Assembly: GCF_018691265.1 (NCBI RefSeq)
Contig: NW_024881278.1
Location: forward strand, 6,758,501 to 6,822,500
Source: Tyto alba
Taxonomy: Eukaryota; Chordata; Aves; Strigiformes; Tytonidae
Direction: 5' to 3'
DNA length: 64,000 nucleotides
The notes under the pieces were generated by a model. It was not told the origin of the DNA, did no database searches, and saw nothing but the letters and a program-made list of their open reading frames with translations. Below are positions 60,648 through 64,000 of the stretch, one piece after another. A program made the position numbers and the translations under genes. Position 1 is the stretch's first letter; the number at the start of each line of letters is the position of its first letter.

Positions 60648-61704
60648 TGTTGTGGTTTGAGCCTGGTTGGCAGCCTAACACTACACAGCCAATCTCTCTG
60701 CCTTCTCTTCCAGCAATAAGAAGGGACAGAGAGCCAGACTTGGAGTTCGAGATAGGACTGGGATGGGGAAAAATTCCCCTTTATGCTCACGAGCAGAAGG
60801 CAGACTCGTTAGGGGAAGAAATAAAGAACATACATTTATTACAGCCACTAACAACACTTAACAGAGTAGGACAGTGAGAAGCATTGCCACATCTTGAGAA
60901 CACCTTCCCCCCACCCCTCCCTTCTTCCTGGGATCAGCTCTGCTCCCGATATCTCTCCTCCCCCAGCGGTGCAGGGGCAGGGAATGGGGGTGCAGTCAGT
61001 GCTGCTGCTTCTTCCATCTTTGGTGGGGGGAGCTTCCAGAACTTGTTCCCCCGCTCCACTGTGGTCCCCCTCTCACAGGAGACAGTCCTCTACAAACTTT
61101 CTCCGATGTGAGTCCCTCCCACAGTCCACAGCGTTCCCCACACTGCTCTGTCATGGGTCCACAAACTTTCTCCGACTGGATTCCCTCCCACAGCTGCAGC
61201 CCTTCCCGAGCTGCTCTGGTGTGGGACACCCCTGCATGCTGCAATCCTCCCAGTGCTGAATTACAGCAGCGGGGGCTGCCTTTTCCCACAAGACCCCGGC
61301 CTTCAGGCACAGCACCTTGATCATCCAGGTGAAAAACAGGCCATAAATCAGTGTTTGCTCCACTGTAGATCTCCATGGGCGGCAGGGGGGGCCGCCCTGC
61401 CGTCTCACCACAGGATACAGGGGGGTCTCTGCTCCGGCACACCTCCCCCCTCCTTTCTTCCTCCGTTCCCCCACTGACCTTGGTGTTCATGCAGCTGCAG
61501 CAACTCCTCCTCACAAGTCTAATTCCTCCTCACCATGTCCCTTCTTAAATAAGTTATCGCAGAGGCGCAGCTGATTGGCTCAGTTTTGGTGCAGAGGTGG
61601 AGCTGACTTGGAGCTGGGGGAGCTTCAAGAAGCTTCTCACAGGGGACCACCCATATAGCCCCCTCCCCTGCTACCAAAAAACCCCACCACTCAAACCCAG
61701 GACA
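60648..61704 (-). mobile_element. Long solo LTR of an avian endogenous retrovirus, minus strand
   Basis: About 1,057 bp. Read on the minus strand it starts TGTCCTGGGTTTGAG and ends CTCAAACCACAACA, keeping TG...CA ends. In order it has a CCAATC box (plus 61573-61578), a TATA-like TTATTTAA (plus 61545-61552), the words GAAGGGACATGGTGAGGAGG and CACCAAGGTCAGTGGGG, a GC-rich region of imperfect repeats, and an AATAAA signal (plus 60835-60840). I recognise this architecture from long bird LTRs of the same broad group as the 2384 copy, and the two share the end AAACCACAACA. The overlapping frames of up to 172 codons inside it come from its GC-rich repeats and are not genes. Flanks share only CAG (60645-60647 and 61705-61707), so no firm target duplication is seen. 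No internal viral region is attached. Confidence 0.82.
61092..61225 (-). repeat. 69-bp tandem repeat inside the LTR
   Basis: On the plus strand, ACAAACTTTCTCCGA starts at 61092 and again at 61161, each followed by GTCCCTCCCACAG or TTCCCTCCCACAG and a CTGCTCTG or GCTGCTCTGG end. The period is 69 bp. Weaker copies extend outward. Such repeats are a known feature of this LTR type. Confidence 0.75.
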
Positions 61705-63700
61705 CAGAGTCAGAAAAATGGTAGAGAACACTTGAGATAAAGGTGCAAACATATACTTTCTGTAGCTTTTTCAACCAGTCAACAAACTAGAACTACACTG
61801 AGCTGCAGAAATGTCAGGAATACTGCACCGATGTGATCATCCACACTAGGCCTGGAGCATCCTTCTCCTCTTTCAAAGAGGTTTTGCAAAATAACTGTGA
61901 ATGTAGAGGGTCATTGGATTTTTAGATGGGAAAAGACTGTGCTCTTTCTTTGGTTTCAGGTAGCTCAGTGTTTTGGTGTCTTGCTCAATAGCTCAGCTGA
62001 CCTATTTTGACTTAGTTAAAATCTTATGTAACTGTGACACTTTAAACAAATGTAAACTGGAGGAATTTATTATTTTGGTTCATATTGATACTCTGTAGCA
62101 TTTGAGCTAAGAACAGCAGTAGTAGTGCCAACTTCTTGGCAAGTATATATATTTTTTAATGTGATAAATGCACTTATGTCTTATCTCTTGTTTATCCCAA
62201 AGAAGGTGGAACATCGGGGAACTTGCTGATTTTAGGTCTTATTTCTTTAATGGATTTCAGGAATGAGAACAGGGAGAGTGGGTGCAATGTTTAGTTTGTG
62301 AACATTAGCCTAGGGAACTGTGCTTTTAATTATTAGTCACAAACTGTACTTTCGAGACTATTAAGAATTAGAGGAAAATTACACGTGCAGAAAGCTGACA
62401 GCTCTGTTTGCAGAGAGAAGAGGTTGTATAACTGGGCCGAGATGACAAAAAGCTGTTGTTGAAATCGAATACATATGTCTGTTGGGAATTATATTTTCCA
62501 GTAAAAAATGTAAAGGTATACCCTTCAATTACAGATGTATGTATGGCAGAGGACTCGTTTTCACCTACTGCAGCCTCCTCAAGAGTTTTATGCATCTCTG
62601 TTTTACAGACTGGTTGAATAACTTGCATTGAATAGTTTTTCTGTTTGATTAGCCTGTGAACAGCCTGCATAACTGTTCACCACACCTGTGTGTAGGAGGT
62701 CGTCACTGTATGCTACTGAAATCCAGTTTAAGCTATACCTTGAAGCACTCAGGGGCTGCTGGAGTTGCTAGAGCCGTTCTGTCTTGGGACATCTTGGGAG
62801 TTAACAGTGGGATCTGGGTGACTTTTAATTTCGACTAGGATAAGTTAAGATTAATTGGACTGTAATTGGTGACTTGACCATCTGTGTACTATCACTGTGG
62901 TAAGAGCATTAGGCTCAAACATGACACATTCAGCTCACAAGAGAAGGGATGTAACTCTTCATATCACTAACCAGATGTGACTTTTTTTTTAATCTTACCA
63001 GGTTTGGGTTTTTTTTTTTTTTTATCTTCCCCCACAAACATAACAATCGTTCTAGATTTCAAAAAGCTTTTGCAGACTATGGGATACACTTATGGTAACT
63101 TCAGCATGGACTTGGCATGTGCAGTCACAATGCAAGTGTGCAGCATGCACTTGGCACATGCAGTGTTCACAGACATGCAATATTCAAAGTTTTCTCCCTT
63201 AATCATCTTCTTTTCTTTGCGTGTCACATGGTGCAACTTGCTGAGCCTCCCCAGCCCACCGGCAGCTATGGCAACAGCTACTTGGCAGACATCAGTGTGA
63301 AAGGAGAGGGTTACAAGTCACTTCTGTAAGCGTACATGGGGAGATTCCAGGGTCTTCCTGGCTTTCTGCAGAGGAAAAAATAAAAAAAAAATGGTAAGTT
63401 TTTAGACATAAAAAAATTCTGGAAAAATAAATATCCCATGTGCTTTTACAGAGAAGTGATCCTGAGAATGCATAAGGCGAGCCCTGGAAGGGAGTGGGCT
63501 AAAATGACAACAGCTGGAGAATTGTAGATAATTGTAATAAGAAAACAAGTAAGAAGGATTAAAGGCAATTCCAGGAAAAAAATTAGTTTTGCGCTTAAAG
63601 CTTGCCCATTATAAGGTATATCCTTAGTTGCACTGGTTTTCATAAGACATAATCACATACTTGAAGCTTTCATAGAGAGTTCATTCTTCGAAGTACTTTT
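61705..63700. other. Anonymous unique sequence
   Basis: No gene seen. T runs at about 62981-62990 and 63009-63023. Frames of 100 codons (62368-62670, minus) and 107 codons (62977-63300, plus) have no domain; the latter starts in a poly-Phe stretch made by the T run. Confidence 0.5.
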
Positions 63701-63715
63701 TTATATCAGGGATTG

Positions 63716-63804
63716 GTGGGTTTTGGGGTTTTTTTTTGTTTGTTTGTTTGTTTTGGGGGTTTGTGTTTTTTTTTTTTTTTTGTTTTTTTGTTTGGTTTTT
63801 TTTT
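63716..63804. repeat. T/G low-complexity tract with (TTTG)n
   Basis: T runs interrupted by GGGG and several TTTG units; no A or C for about 85 bases on the plus strand. A simple repeat. As a reversed poly(A) tail it is unlikely because of its G content. Confidence 0.85.
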
Positions 63805-64000
63805 AAGCACAAAAACACTCATATTTCTAGATTTTTCTTTACTTCAAGAATGGCAGCATATTAGTGTCTGATCCATCCTTAGGCTTTTTATTTACATCTG
63901 TGATGTTTTGCAAGGATGTTACTGAAGTCAGTTAAATTAATCTGGATTTACACCCACCCTGAGTGATTGCAGAACAATAACTGCTACATGATATTTTAAA
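63805..64000. other. Unique sequence at window end
   Basis: Nothing recognised in the last 195 bases. Confidence 0.5.

Noticed and set aside
60996..61514. 172-codon minus-strand frame and overlapping plus-strand frames of up to 121 codons
   Set aside because: They lie wholly inside the GC-rich repeats of the minus-strand LTR; frames are open on both strands because stops are rare there, and no domain is present.
60645..61707. CAG/CAG as target-site duplication of the long LTR
   Set aside because: Three bases are below the 4-6 bp expected for retroviral integration and are likely by chance; the true duplication may have mutated.
1..64000. tRNA, rRNA, known microRNA, CRISPR, operon or plasmid/phage features
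   Set aside because: No B-box GGTTCGAATCC-type promoter, no familiar microRNA seed-plus-hairpin, no spaced direct-repeat array, and no prokaryotic gene organisation anywhere on either strand.

Overview
This window reads as vertebrate, and specifically bird, nuclear DNA. It contains 3' ends of CR1 LINEs, two endogenous-retrovirus LTRs of a type I recognise from neoavian and songbird genomes, a short betaretrovirus-like (ERVK-type) LTR, and worn MIR-like SINE traces. Interspersed-repeat density is very low and base composition is moderately AT-rich with few CpGs. The species cannot be fixed from the sequence. I found no exon of a recognisable protein-coding gene, no rRNA or tRNA, no CpG island, no CRISPR and nothing prokaryotic. 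Most simply, the window is a gene desert or the inside of a very large intron.

Layout: 1-2378 is anonymous unique sequence. 2384-2931 is a plus-strand solo LTR flanked by a near-perfect 5-bp target duplication. 2937-9450 is unique sequence with a GC-rich patch near 5080-6170. 9451-10092 holds the longest open frame in the window (213 codons, minus strand), unrecognised, with a T24-CCACAG acceptor-like string on the other strand nearby. 10550-18500 is unique sequence with simple repeats, a possible CR1 scrap and a 12-bp perfect stem hairpin (17618-17653). CR1 3' ends lie at 18516-18705 and 21378-21431. A minus-strand ERVK-type LTR with a short piece of its internal 3' end lies at 21541-22029. 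From 22030 to 60640 there is almost 39 kb of unique sequence broken only by homopolymers, G/T-rich tracts (including a run of 22 G), two MIR-like scraps, a 43-nt tandem duplication and a 24-bp perfect palindrome. 60648-61704 is a second, longer LTR on the minus strand whose ends match those of the first. 61705-64000 is unique sequence ending near a T/G tract.

No genes can be said to work together here. What might matter functionally is regulatory: several stretches (about 7790-8060, 32220-32410, 51240-51520, 56280-56580) are dense in homeodomain and POU-type core motifs and have the texture of conserved non-coding elements. That is an impression from reading, not an alignment result. The LTRs carry recognisable promoter and polyadenylation signals and could act as alternative regulatory modules. 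I see no evidence of a novel multi-gene system; the 213-codon frame, the hairpin, the palindrome and a possible minus-strand mRNA 3' end near 49200 are the items most worth checking.
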